From the NCBI RefSeq assembly GCF_002013915.1, contig NZ_MBTF01000037.1:1-64000 (forward strand): a stretch of DNA of 64,000 nucleotides, given 5' to 3'. Shown here piece by piece: positions 46,201 through 54,126 of this stretch. The notes under the pieces were generated by a model. That model saw nothing but the letters and a program-made list of their open reading frames with translations. It did not search any database and was not told where the DNA came from. Origin of the DNA: Mucilaginibacter pedocola. GTDB taxonomy: Bacteria > Bacteroidota > Bacteroidia > Sphingobacteriales > Sphingobacteriaceae. Positions within the stretch are counted from its first letter, which is position 1; every line of letters starts with the position of its first letter. The position numbers were made by a program, and so were the translations under genes.

Positions 46201-46495
46201 TAATGTTAATGGTTTCGCCATCGCCAACGGTAACTTCCTGCGTGGTATAGCCAATGTACGACACCACCAGCACGGCGCCTTTACTTACATTGAGGGTAAA
46301 TACCCCGTTAACATCTGTTTGTGCACCAAGGGTAGTGCCCTTTACCAGCACCGAGGCGCCAACTACGGGCAGCTTGTCATCGCTGCCGATAATTTTACCG
46401 GTGTGCTTGGTTTGAGCCGAAACTACCATTGAGGATACTACGCAGCATAGCAGCATACATAGCGTTTTTCCCTTAAGGAGTAAACTTCTAAGCAT
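43223..46495 (-). CDS. SusC/RagA-family TonB-dependent transporter
   Basis: 1090 residues. Signal region [14 protein letters not shown]; carboxypeptidase-regulatory-like domain ([25 protein letters not shown]); SusC signature [20 protein letters not shown]; plug with [29 protein letters not shown] and [27 protein letters not shown]; barrel ending [10 protein letters not shown]. The N-terminus shows no FecR-interacting secretin domain, so sigma/anti-sigma control is not expected. A minus-strand terminator-like hairpin lies 80 bases upstream. Partner of the SusD gene that follows. Confidence 0.94.
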   Translation of the reverse strand: [1090 protein letters not shown]

Positions 46496-47158
46496 AAAAT
46501 TTGAGATTTGGTTGTTTGTATATTTGGTTTATTTATTGCGCACAAAGAGGGCTTGCCATGCAATAGCATTGGTTAAAAAAGTGCGTTTCGGATCTCATCC
46601 CGAAACGCACGCCAACATCATTTCTCAAGTGATATTGATCAACTAAATCCCGGGCTCTCATGTTAAAAATTGCCCAAGTCCTTTAAATATGATTGTATGA
46701 TAGTAAGGTGGTTTCTTCCTCGCTTATCATGGTAATGTATGTAGTAGGCGTATGGAAGTTTTTATTGATGGGTGTTTAAACGCCTATTTAGGGGGAAGGT
46801 GCGTTAACTTGCCCGGCTCATAAAAGCCTTCCGGTTTATAATTCTTTGCAAATAATAGTGATATAGTCCATCAAAATTTGTAAATGCGACGAAATGGTGC
46901 TTTTGTGAGACGATTTGCCTGATGTTTGAGACATTGAAAAAATGGCAAAAATTATCTGCGGATGTTGTGTAATATTTTTGATATATTGGTGCTGAATATA
47001 TAAACCAGTTATAACACCATCATGTATTTAAGTTAAGTTTGGCGTAGCCGCCGGGCTTATACCTAACTTCCTGCGCCGGAGACGCCGCCTTTGTGCCGTT
47101 GCCTGCCGCGGGGTATAATGATGACCTACTGAACCTTAAGTGATCATTTAACCAGGTT
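46496..47158. other. Gene-free divergent region between SusC and LytS
   Basis: The 663-base region is AT-rich in the middle and holds one strong hairpin (46575-46610) but no convincing ORF on either strand. It probably carries the promoters for the divergent SusC/D and LytS/LytTR units. A G+C-rich patch near 47040-47116 (GCCGCCGGGC, GCGCCGGAGACGCC) lies just before the LytS gene and may be repeat-derived. Confidence 0.5.
46575..46610 (-). terminator. Terminator-like hairpin in SusC leader
   Basis: GTGCGTTTCGG (46581-46591) and CCGAAACGCAC (46600-46610) form a perfect 11-bp stem with an 8-base loop, followed on the minus strand by TTTTTT (46580-46575). It lies 80 bases upstream of the SusC start on the same strand, so it would end a transcript before SusC: an attenuator, or the end of a short leader RNA. 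Confidence 0.75.
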
Positions 47159-48238
47159 ATGAGCAGCAACGCGGCGTTAACTCGCTTTGATTTGTCGAAC
47201 AAGTATTTTAAAATAATAGTCCATGTTATGGCATGGCTGGCTATGCTCGCCTTCCCTTTTGTGTTAGACATTAGCGAGCACGGTAGCTTTCTCGATATTT
47301 TCGACAGCAAGAATCATCTGCTCCGGATACGCCTTTGCAGCTTTGTTTACTGGATACCGCTTTTTTACGTTAACATTTACGTGCTGGTGCCTTTGCTGTT
47401 TAGTAAAAAGCGGTACCTGCTGTACGGGGTTGCCACGGTTGTATTGTTTTGTTTTTGCGTGGTGTCCGATGCGGTGCTTATTAAATTTCTGCATGCGCCT
47501 TTAGTATATAAGCCACTGCTAACGGCATATTTTCGTATGCCGCCCTTCTTGCTTACGCTGGCGGCCAGTACCATATACACCATGATCGCCGATAAAATAA
47601 GCAGCGACCTGCGCAGCAGCGAGAAAGACAAAGAAACCCTTAAATCGGAATTGTCATTTCTGCGCTCGCAAATAAGCCCGCACTTTATTTTTAATATTCT
47701 GAATAATATTGCCGCCATGGTGAGGCTGAAAAGCGACGAGCTGGAGCCCACGGTAATGAAGCTATCGGGACTGATGCAATATATGTTGTATAATACCGAC
47801 GATGATAGGGTGAGCCTGGCGGTAGAAACCAGTTACCTGAAATCATACATCGATTTGCAGAAGCACCGTTTTGGCAACCGCGTAAAAGTGCAAACAACTT
47901 TTGTGGTGCACGATGCCGAGCGAACAATAGAGCCTATGCTGCTGATACCCTTTGTAGAGAACGCTTTTAAACATGGCATCGGGGTTATTAACGATCCGCT
48001 TATTAAGGTAACGCTGGAGGCAGATAATAATAAGCTTAAATTTAGTGTGGTGAATAATTTTAACGATATCGACAATAATCAGAAAGATTCATCGTCGGGT
48101 ATTGGTATAGTGAATGTAACCCGCCGCCTGCAGTTACTATACGGCGACCGCCACCAACTGGATATCCAAAAAGGAGAAACCTGTTTTACTATAAACTTAT
48201 CAATAGACCTGGGACAGAATGAATTGTATAGCCGTTGA
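47159..48238 (+). CDS. LytS-type sensor histidine kinase
   Basis: 359 residues. Four membrane helices in the first about 140 residues (IIVHVMAWLAMLAFPFVLDI; IRLCSFVYWIPLFYVNIYVLVPLLF; LLYGVATVVLFCFCVVSDAVLI; FLLTLAASTIYTMIA), a coiled coil, then the His_kinase domain with SQISPHFIFNILNNIAAMVRL (phosphoacceptor His) and a compact ATPase with PFVENAFKHG and SSGIGIVNVTRRL. It pairs with the LytTR regulator whose start lies 20 bases inside this gene. Confidence 0.93.
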   Translation: MSSNAALTRFDLSNKYFKIIVHVMAWLAMLAFPFVLDISEHGSFLDIFDSKNHLLRIRLCSFVYWIPLFYVNIYVLVPLLFSKKRYLLYGVATVVLFCFCVVSDAVLIKFLHAPLVYKPLLTAYFRMPPFLLTLAASTIYTMIADKISSDLRSSEKDKETLKSELSFLRSQISPHFIFNILNNIAAMVRLKSDELEPTVMKLSGLMQYMLYNTDDDRVSLAVETSYLKSYIDLQKHRFGNRVKVQTTFVVHDAERTIEPMLLIPFVENAFKHGIGVINDPLIKVTLEADNNKLKFSVVNNFNDIDNNQKDSSSGIGIVNVTRRLQLLYGDRHQLDIQKGETCFTINLSIDLGQNELYSR

Positions 48239-48914
48239 CGATGAACCCCTTGCGCTTGCCCTTCTTGCCGATAATATCAGCAAAATACCCTTCCTGAATT
48301 TGGTGGCCACCTGTAACGATGCGTTAGAGGCCAGCCAAATTTTGCAGCAGAACGATATAGACCTGTTGTTTATGGATATACAAATGCCGGCCATGTCTGG
48401 CCTGCAATTTATAGGTACGCTTACCAAACGCCCGCTGGTTATCATTGTGTCGGCCTATAAGCAATACGCGCTGGAGAGTTTTGAACTTGATGTGATAGAC
48501 TACCTGCACAAGCCCGTTCCGCTGGATAGGTTTATGAAGGCCTGTAACAAGGCCAACGAATTATATGAACTGCGCGCGCAGCAAAGCCAGCCATCTAAAT
48601 ACACTTTCCTGAATGTTGGCTATACGCTGTTGAAAGTAGTTTTTGATGAGGTGCTTTATATTGAGGGATTGAAAGATTATGCTAAGATCTACTTTACAAA
48701 CAGCGATAAAACTGCTGTGGTGAGGTTGAGTTTTAAATCTATTGAAGAGCAATGGCCATCAGAATTTTTGAGGGTACACAAATCGTTCATCATAAATTCC
48801 AAACAGATAAGTGCCGTAAAGAAAAGTTCGATACTGGTGGCCGAGAACGAATTGCCATTAAGCGAAACTTACCGCCATACCATCAATAATTTTATAGCGC
48901 TTAACAGCCGGTAA
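48219..48914 (+). CDS. LytTR-family response regulator
   Basis: 231 residues. Receiver domain with IAVDDEPLAL and phospho-acceptor Asp in DLLFMDIQMPAMSG; conserved Lys in YLHKPV. LytTR DNA-binding domain from about residue 125 (VVFDEVLYIEGLKDYAKIYF ... FLRVHKSFIINSKQISAV). It overlaps the kinase gene, so the two are co-translated. It lies divergently from the SusC/SusD unit and may regulate it (position only). Confidence 0.94.
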   Translation: MNCIAVDDEPLALALLADNISKIPFLNLVATCNDALEASQILQQNDIDLLFMDIQMPAMSGLQFIGTLTKRPLVIIVSAYKQYALESFELDVIDYLHKPVPLDRFMKACNKANELYELRAQQSQPSKYTFLNVGYTLLKVVFDEVLYIEGLKDYAKIYFTNSDKTAVVRLSFKSIEEQWPSEFLRVHKSFIINSKQISAVKKSSILVAENELPLSETYRHTINNFIALNSR

Positions 48915-48960
48915 TGCGTAATTGAATTGAGTTGGCCATTTTTTTAGCCCGTGGGGCTGA

Positions 48961-49074
48961 AAGCTTTGTAGAGAACCGTTCAACCAACCTATCGAGCGCC
49001 GTAGGTGCTCAACTAAATCGAGTTCAACACCTAACAGCGTTGTTTATTCTCTAAATATTGTTTCTACAAAGCTT
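48961..49074. repeat. Imperfect intergenic inverted repeat
   Basis: AAGCTTTGTAGA (48961-48972) pairs exactly with TCTACAAAGCTT (49063-49074); intervening sequence AT-rich with GTAGGTGCTC-type motifs. It lies between convergent genes and resembles widespread Bacteroidota intergenic repeats. Confidence 0.6.
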
Positions 49075-49129
49075 GAACCTCTACGAGGTTATAAACTTGT
49101 AGCTTAATGCCATTACGCTAACGGAATTA

Positions 49130-50086
49130 CTACACCACCGGATGTTTACTCGGCAGGTACCCTAACTTCCGTTTAAAAGCATCGCTAAAGTGGTGAGCGT
49201 TTTTATAGCCTACCTCGTGCGCTACTTCGCTTACTTTGTAATTGCCGGATGATAACATGGCAACGGCCCTTCGCATCCTAACATCAAGCAAATAGCCGAA
49301 TACCGTATTGCCATAAGCCTCACGGAAGCCTTTCTTTAACTTAAAATCATTCAACCCAACTTTGTGCGCCAGTTCAATGAGCGAGTAGGGCTGGCGCAGG
49401 TTTTGTTTAATGATGAGCTTTGCCTGCTCCAGTTTCTCCAGGTCTTTTGTTTTGATGGGGGAGGGTTGCTCGGTACCAACCTGTTTCAGTTGCTCCATAC
49501 TGATGAAAAGCAGTTCCAGCATTTTTGCCGCCATAAATAGTTGGTGAAGGCTGTTGTTATCTGCCCGCTGCAGCAGGGTGGTAATTATATCGGTCATGGG
49601 CAAGGTTACCTGCCTGCCCGCGCGCCAGGCATTGCCGGATAGCCTGCTGCGCAACACCTGCTGCTCGCCGCTCGAGAAAAGTTTGGGCAATACATCCCCA
49701 TAAAAACAAGCTACAAAAAGTTTTGCTTTGCCGCTAATGCCAAGCGTTGCCCCGCTGCCTTCTGCAGTAGGGAACACAAAGTGCGAACGCTCGCGCAGGC
49801 TAAAACTTCCGCGTATATGCCCGCTAATAGTTAAACTGCCCGAAAGTGTGAAGCACATAATTAAAGCGGCTTCGCCCAATTGCATATCCAGCGGGATTTC
49901 GTCCTCAATATCTACCTCAATTGAAAATGCCGATACATCCGCTATCTGCATAGCCTTAATATTTATTACCGACCCGCCTAACTTGCTTTCGCGCAGGGTT
50001 ATTACAGGCTCGTTATTGCCCTGCATTTGGTAGGGGCTCGCGTTAAAAATGGTATCGGCAGAAATACTATGCGTAATGGTAAGCAT
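49130..50086 (-). CDS. AraC-family regulator (PchR-like)
   Basis: 318 residues. N-terminal sensor region of about 200 residues (GEAALIMCFTLSGSLTISGHIRGSFSLRERSHFVFPTAEGS) resembles siderophore/heme-responsive PchR-type activators. C-terminal AraC domain: SLIELAHKVGLNDFKLKKGFREAYG and KVSEVAHEVGYKNAHHFSDAFKRKLGYLPSK. Divergent from a TonB receptor and HmuY-like gene across 100 bases, in which CGTTGA occurs at 50104-50109 and 50125-50130 (21-base offset). Likely activator of that uptake module (inference). Confidence 0.88.
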   Translation of the reverse strand: MLTITHSISADTIFNASPYQMQGNNEPVITLRESKLGGSVINIKAMQIADVSAFSIEVDIEDEIPLDMQLGEAALIMCFTLSGSLTISGHIRGSFSLRERSHFVFPTAEGSGATLGISGKAKLFVACFYGDVLPKLFSSGEQQVLRSRLSGNAWRAGRQVTLPMTDIITTLLQRADNNSLHQLFMAAKMLELLFISMEQLKQVGTEQPSPIKTKDLEKLEQAKLIIKQNLRQPYSLIELAHKVGLNDFKLKKGFREAYGNTVFGYLLDVRMRRAVAMLSSGNYKVSEVAHEVGYKNAHHFSDAFKRKLGYLPSKHPVV

Positions 50087-50186
50087 TCAGGTAATCCGTT
50101 TAACGTTGAAAATAATCCCGATGGCGTTGACAGCAGGACTAAGAAATCGTTCAAATTTGCAACATTATTTTTAATTAGTCTAAATA

Positions 50187-52445
50187 ATGATAAAATACTT
50201 TACGATACTCTTTTCCTTTATACTCTTCGTTCAGCAAAGCACGCTGGCACAAAACGGTTTTGGTACCGTTGAAGGCAGCGTAATAACCGCCGATGGCAAA
50301 GCCGCAGCCGGCGTAACCGTGCAGGTGCTTAACTCCAACTATGGTGCAAGCACGCAAAACAATGGCAGGTTTGCTATTAAGGTAAAAGCAGGAAGCTATA
50401 CCTTGCAGTTTAAAGCATTAGGTGCCGCGGTTAAAGAAGCAAACATTACCGTTGAAGCAGGCAAAACCACCACCGTGCCCGGAGTTGCCTTAGAACTTAC
50501 CGCATTGCAACTGAAAGATGTAGTGGTAACGGGCCAGTACGCCCCCCAATCCATGAAAAATTCGGTTTACATGGTACGAACTATCAGCGCCGAGCAAATA
50601 CGCCTGCGCAACCCTACTAAAATTCAGGATATACTAACCGACCAACTGGGCGTACGTTTTACTAACGACCTAACCCTCGGCACATCGGATATTACCTTAA
50701 TGGGCGTATCGGGCCAGCGGGTGAAGATATTAATGGATGGTGTGCCATTGCTGGATAGGGGAGACACCCGCGAAAGCCTTAACCAGATAGACATTAACAC
50801 CATCGACCATGTAGAACTGGTAGAAGGCCCTATGTCGGTAAGTTACGGTAGCGATGCTTTGGGTGGTGTGATAAACCTGATTACCAAACGCGGAAGCGGC
50901 GGCGAAAATCTGAGGGTGAACGGCCGCGTGCAGGAAGAAACCGCAGGCAAACAATACAAAGGCTTTAATGGCAGTGGCACGCACCAGGCCAACCTGGGTA
51001 TAAACTGGGAGCATAAAGGCTGGCAGGTAGGCGGTGGCGCAAGCCGTAATTATTTTGACGGCGCGCGTTTGGGCTGGATGCCGAAAGACCAGTACTTAGG
51101 CAACGCAGTAGTTGGTTATCGCAATAATAAATTTCACCTGTGGTACCGCTTTGATGGCACCGACGAAACCCTGCGCAACGATGGTACGCCAAACGCATCT
51201 ACCAGCATCCGCATAGACCAGCATTTTTTAACCAACCGCTGGATGCACCAGCTACAGGCCGAGTGGCAATTGAGCGATAAACTGAGCTTCAACGGCGCAG
51301 CATCATATACCGATTATAGCCGCCGCACGCAAACCTCCAGCTTTAACGTCCTAACCGGCGACCGCAGGCTTACCCTGGGCACCGGCGAGCAAGACAAAGC
51401 CGCTTTTGATAGCAAATTCTTCCGCGGTACGTTGCAGTATAAACTGAGCGATGCGGTATCGATACAGCCGGGTGCCGAAGTAAACCTTACCGGCAGTACC
51501 GGCGCACGCATATTGGGTACCCCTACTATTAACGATTATGCCTTTTTTGTATCGTCGGAAATAATGCTTAATAAGGCCATCAGCATCCGCCCCGGTGCAA
51601 GGTTCACCAAAAACTCGGTGTACGACGCGCCGCCGGTGATCCCTTCGTTAAATACGAAGATCAAACTATCTAACGACCTGGATCTGCGTTTGGCTTATGC
51701 CCGTGGTTTCCGCTCGCCGGCCCTGCGCGAATTATACTTTAACTTTTTCGATGCCAGCCATTCTATCCGCGGTAACGAAAACCTGAAGGCCGAATACTCT
51801 AACAGTTTCAACGGCTCATTCACCTGGCGCTCGTTCAAAATTGGTGGAGCGGATGTGCGCTCGTCTATCGGAGGTTTTTACAACCAGTTCGATAATTTCA
51901 TTGGCACAGGTTACGATCCTGCCGACCCATCGGTGATGACCTACATCAACATCGATAAATACAAAACCACCGGCGGTACCCTGGATAACACCATCAACTA
52001 TAAAAACCTGACGGCGAAAGTGGGCTTCTCGTACACAGGCGTTTACAACCGCCTGCAGGCAGAAGATGCCAGCCTGCCCGGCTTTAACTGGTACCCCGAA
52101 GTAAACAGCACCCTACTCTACCACCTCAAAGGCATTAAAACAGATTTGAGCCTGTTTTACAAATTCAACGGCAAACTGCCGGCCTACGAACTGCGCACTG
52201 TTAGCGGTGTAACCAGCATCCATCGCGCCGAGCGCGCGGCCTTCCACACTGCCGATCTTACTATCAACAAGTTCGTTAACAGCCGCATTAGCCTGGCCGG
52301 TGGCGTGCGCAACCTGTTCAACATTACCAACGTGAACAACACCTCGGCAGATGTTGGCGGTGCACACAGTACCGGTGGCCCGGTACCAATAGGCTATGGC
52401 CGCTCGTACTTCCTTGGCTTAAACTTTCAATTCAGTAAATATTAA
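50187..52445 (+). CDS. TonB-dependent receptor (heme/siderophore type)
   Basis: 752 residues. Signal peptide (FSFILFVQQSTLAQ), a short carboxypeptidase-regulatory-like domain, TonB-box-like LKDVVVTGQYAPQS, plug with DILTDQLGVRFTNDLTLGTSDITLMGVSGQRVKILMDGVPLLDRGD and VEGPMSVSYGSDALGGVINLITKRG, and a barrel with ARGFRSPALRELYFNFFDASHSIRGNENLKAEYS (NPNL-like region) ending RSYFLGLNFQFSKY. Together with the HmuY-like lipoprotein 40 bases downstream it resembles HmuR/HmuY heme acquisition. Size is smaller than SusC. Confidence 0.9.
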   Translation: MIKYFTILFSFILFVQQSTLAQNGFGTVEGSVITADGKAAAGVTVQVLNSNYGASTQNNGRFAIKVKAGSYTLQFKALGAAVKEANITVEAGKTTTVPGVALELTALQLKDVVVTGQYAPQSMKNSVYMVRTISAEQIRLRNPTKIQDILTDQLGVRFTNDLTLGTSDITLMGVSGQRVKILMDGVPLLDRGDTRESLNQIDINTIDHVELVEGPMSVSYGSDALGGVINLITKRGSGGENLRVNGRVQEETAGKQYKGFNGSGTHQANLGINWEHKGWQVGGGASRNYFDGARLGWMPKDQYLGNAVVGYRNNKFHLWYRFDGTDETLRNDGTPNASTSIRIDQHFLTNRWMHQLQAEWQLSDKLSFNGAASYTDYSRRTQTSSFNVLTGDRRLTLGTGEQDKAAFDSKFFRGTLQYKLSDAVSIQPGAEVNLTGSTGARILGTPTINDYAFFVSSEIMLNKAISIRPGARFTKNSVYDAPPVIPSLNTKIKLSNDLDLRLAYARGFRSPALRELYFNFFDASHSIRGNENLKAEYSNSFNGSFTWRSFKIGGADVRSSIGGFYNQFDNFIGTGYDPADPSVMTYINIDKYKTTGGTLDNTINYKNLTAKVGFSYTGVYNRLQAEDASLPGFNWYPEVNSTLLYHLKGIKTDLSLFYKFNGKLPAYELRTVSGVTSIHRAERAAFHTADLTINKFVNSRISLAGGVRNLFNITNVNNTSADVGGAHSTGGPVPIGYGRSYFLGLNFQFSKY

Positions 52446-52484
52446 TCATACACAACATAATCATTCTTAATTAATACACACTTC

Positions 52485-53852
52485 ATGAAAAAATTATCTT
52501 ACATCGTTTTAGCTTTTTTGCTGATAACTACCGCTTGTAAAAAAAGCGACCCGGCTTTACCGGATAATCAGCTGGCATTTTCGGCATCTACACAAGGTAT
52601 ATCGTCTACCGACGCCTCTATCGACATCGTGCTGAGCCTTGGCCGCGCAACCGACGTAACTATCCCGGTTACTATCGCTGTTACATCAACAGGCGTAACT
52701 TACGGTACCGAGTTTACAACTGCACCTGCTGCAACTGCAGGTACTATCAGCGCAACTATCCCTGCCGGCGCAAGCTCAACTACAATTAAACTGACCAAAA
52801 CTGCCGGTATATTCCTGCAGGGTAACGAGTCGGCTACCTTTGAGGTGAAAACCGCAGGTTCACCTGTAGTTATTGGCGCTACCAGCAAACTGGTATTAAG
52901 CTTCTCATCTATCACTTCAACCGGTTCGGAATTAACACTGAACGGTGGTGAAGGCGGTTCGGCTGCTATCAACTCAGTTTATGTTGATTTAAGCGCAAAT
53001 GCCCAAACATCGGTAAAACGTACCAGCTGGGACCTTGGCTTTTACAGCGGTGCCGATTTCCGCGTGATACTGAACAACACCAGCGCTGCATCGGTAGTTG
53101 CGGTTAACAAAAATGATATCAACGCCGTATCTGCTGCTGATATCACCATCACCGACCTGCAATTGGGCTTCGGCGCGGGTAACTTCAATATTTTTGATGA
53201 TGTAACCGGCGACCTGACCAAAACTGCTATCCCTGTTGTATCGGCAACTGATGCTGATAATAAAGTTTATGTAATAAACCGCGTTGGTGGCTCGGGTACT
53301 ACTGCAGCTGCTGCCGACCTTGAGAAAATACGTGTATTGCGCACCGCGACAGGTTACACCCTTCAATATGCCAAACTGAACGAGACTACTTTTAAAACCC
53401 TTACTATAAATAAAGATGCTGCCTATAACTACAGCTTTGTGAGCTTTGATACCGGCGCTATTGCTGTTGAGCCTGCTAAAGACCGTTGGGACTTTACCTG
53501 GGGTTACAGCATCTACTTCACCGGCACTACGCCTTATGCGTTCTCGGACTTAGTGTTTAACAACTACTTAGGCGGCGTACAAATTGCCGAAGTATTAACC
53601 AGCACTGTAGCTTACGATGCTTACGCCGAAGCTAACATTGCTACTACTACCTTCGCTGCAGGCCGCAACACCATAGGCTCTAACTGGAGGGCAACCACCG
53701 GTACCGTAGGTGTAAAAACCGACCGCTTCTACGTAATAAAAGATGCTGCCGGTAACGTGTATAAACTGAAATTTGTGAGCTTTACCACCCAGGATGGTGG
53801 TACAAGGGGCTATCCGAAAATAGCATACGCCCTGGTGAAAAAAGGCGCCTAA
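52485..53852 (+). CDS. HmuY-like lipoprotein
   Basis: 455 residues, lipobox Cys in LLITTACKKSDP. The first about 150 residues form a beta-sandwich (SASTQGISSTDASIDIVLSL ... ATFEVKTAG), which is extra relative to plain HmuY. The C-terminal about 290 residues resemble the HmuY fold: YVDLSANAQTSVKRTSWDLGFYSG, DRWDFTWGYSIYF, and FYVIKDAAGNVYKLKFVSF. HmuY proteins take heme from host or environmental proteins and pass it to a TonB receptor. Ends 28 bases before a terminator. Confidence 0.83.
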   Translation: MKKLSYIVLAFLLITTACKKSDPALPDNQLAFSASTQGISSTDASIDIVLSLGRATDVTIPVTIAVTSTGVTYGTEFTTAPAATAGTISATIPAGASSTTIKLTKTAGIFLQGNESATFEVKTAGSPVVIGATSKLVLSFSSITSTGSELTLNGGEGGSAAINSVYVDLSANAQTSVKRTSWDLGFYSGADFRVILNNTSAASVVAVNKNDINAVSAADITITDLQLGFGAGNFNIFDDVTGDLTKTAIPVVSATDADNKVYVINRVGGSGTTAAAADLEKIRVLRTATGYTLQYAKLNETTFKTLTINKDAAYNYSFVSFDTGAIAVEPAKDRWDFTWGYSIYFTGTTPYAFSDLVFNNYLGGVQIAEVLTSTVAYDAYAEANIATTTFAAGRNTIGSNWRATTGTVGVKTDRFYVIKDAAGNVYKLKFVSFTTQDGGTRGYPKIAYALVKKGA

Positions 53853-53880
53853 TTAATACGTTGATATATCTGTTTTGAGG

Positions 53881-53914
53881 AAACGGCCCCGTGCAAGGGG
53901 CCGTTTCTGTTTTT
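53881..53914 (+). terminator. Terminator after HmuY-like gene
   Basis: AAACGGCCCC (53881-53890) pairs perfectly with GGGGCCGTTT (53897-53906) around GTGCAA, followed by CTGTTTTT. Confidence 0.92.
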
Positions 53915-53920
53915 GAGTGT

Positions 53921-54117
53921 TTTTTAACCACGGAGGTTAGGGAGGTGACGCGGAGGTTCGCGGAGACAGCCTGGCTTGTGGTTAATTTTTCACGCAAAGG
54001 CGCTAAGCCGCAAAGTGAAAAAACTTGTTAACTTAGGGCTTTTGCAAAACTCTCTAAACGGTTTGCTAAGCTCTCTGTGAACCTCCGCGTAACCTCTGTG
54101 TTCTCCGTGGTTAAAAA
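53921..54117. repeat. Long intergenic inverted repeat
   Basis: TTTTTAACCACGGAG (53921-53935) matches CTCCGTGGTTAAAAA (54103-54117) exactly. Inner arms GCGGAGGTTCGCGGAGA / CTCTCTGTGAACCTCCGC and TTTTTCAC / GTGAAAAA extend the pairing. No ORF. A MITE-like or REP-like element between convergent genes. Confidence 0.75.
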
Positions 54118-54126
54118 ACACTTAAC

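Noticed and set aside
46683-46730. 15-codon minus-strand ORF (MISEEETTLLSYNHI) upstream of the SusC leader hairpin
   Set aside because: Too short and without a codon bias that would suggest attenuation; no support beyond an ATG and a stop.
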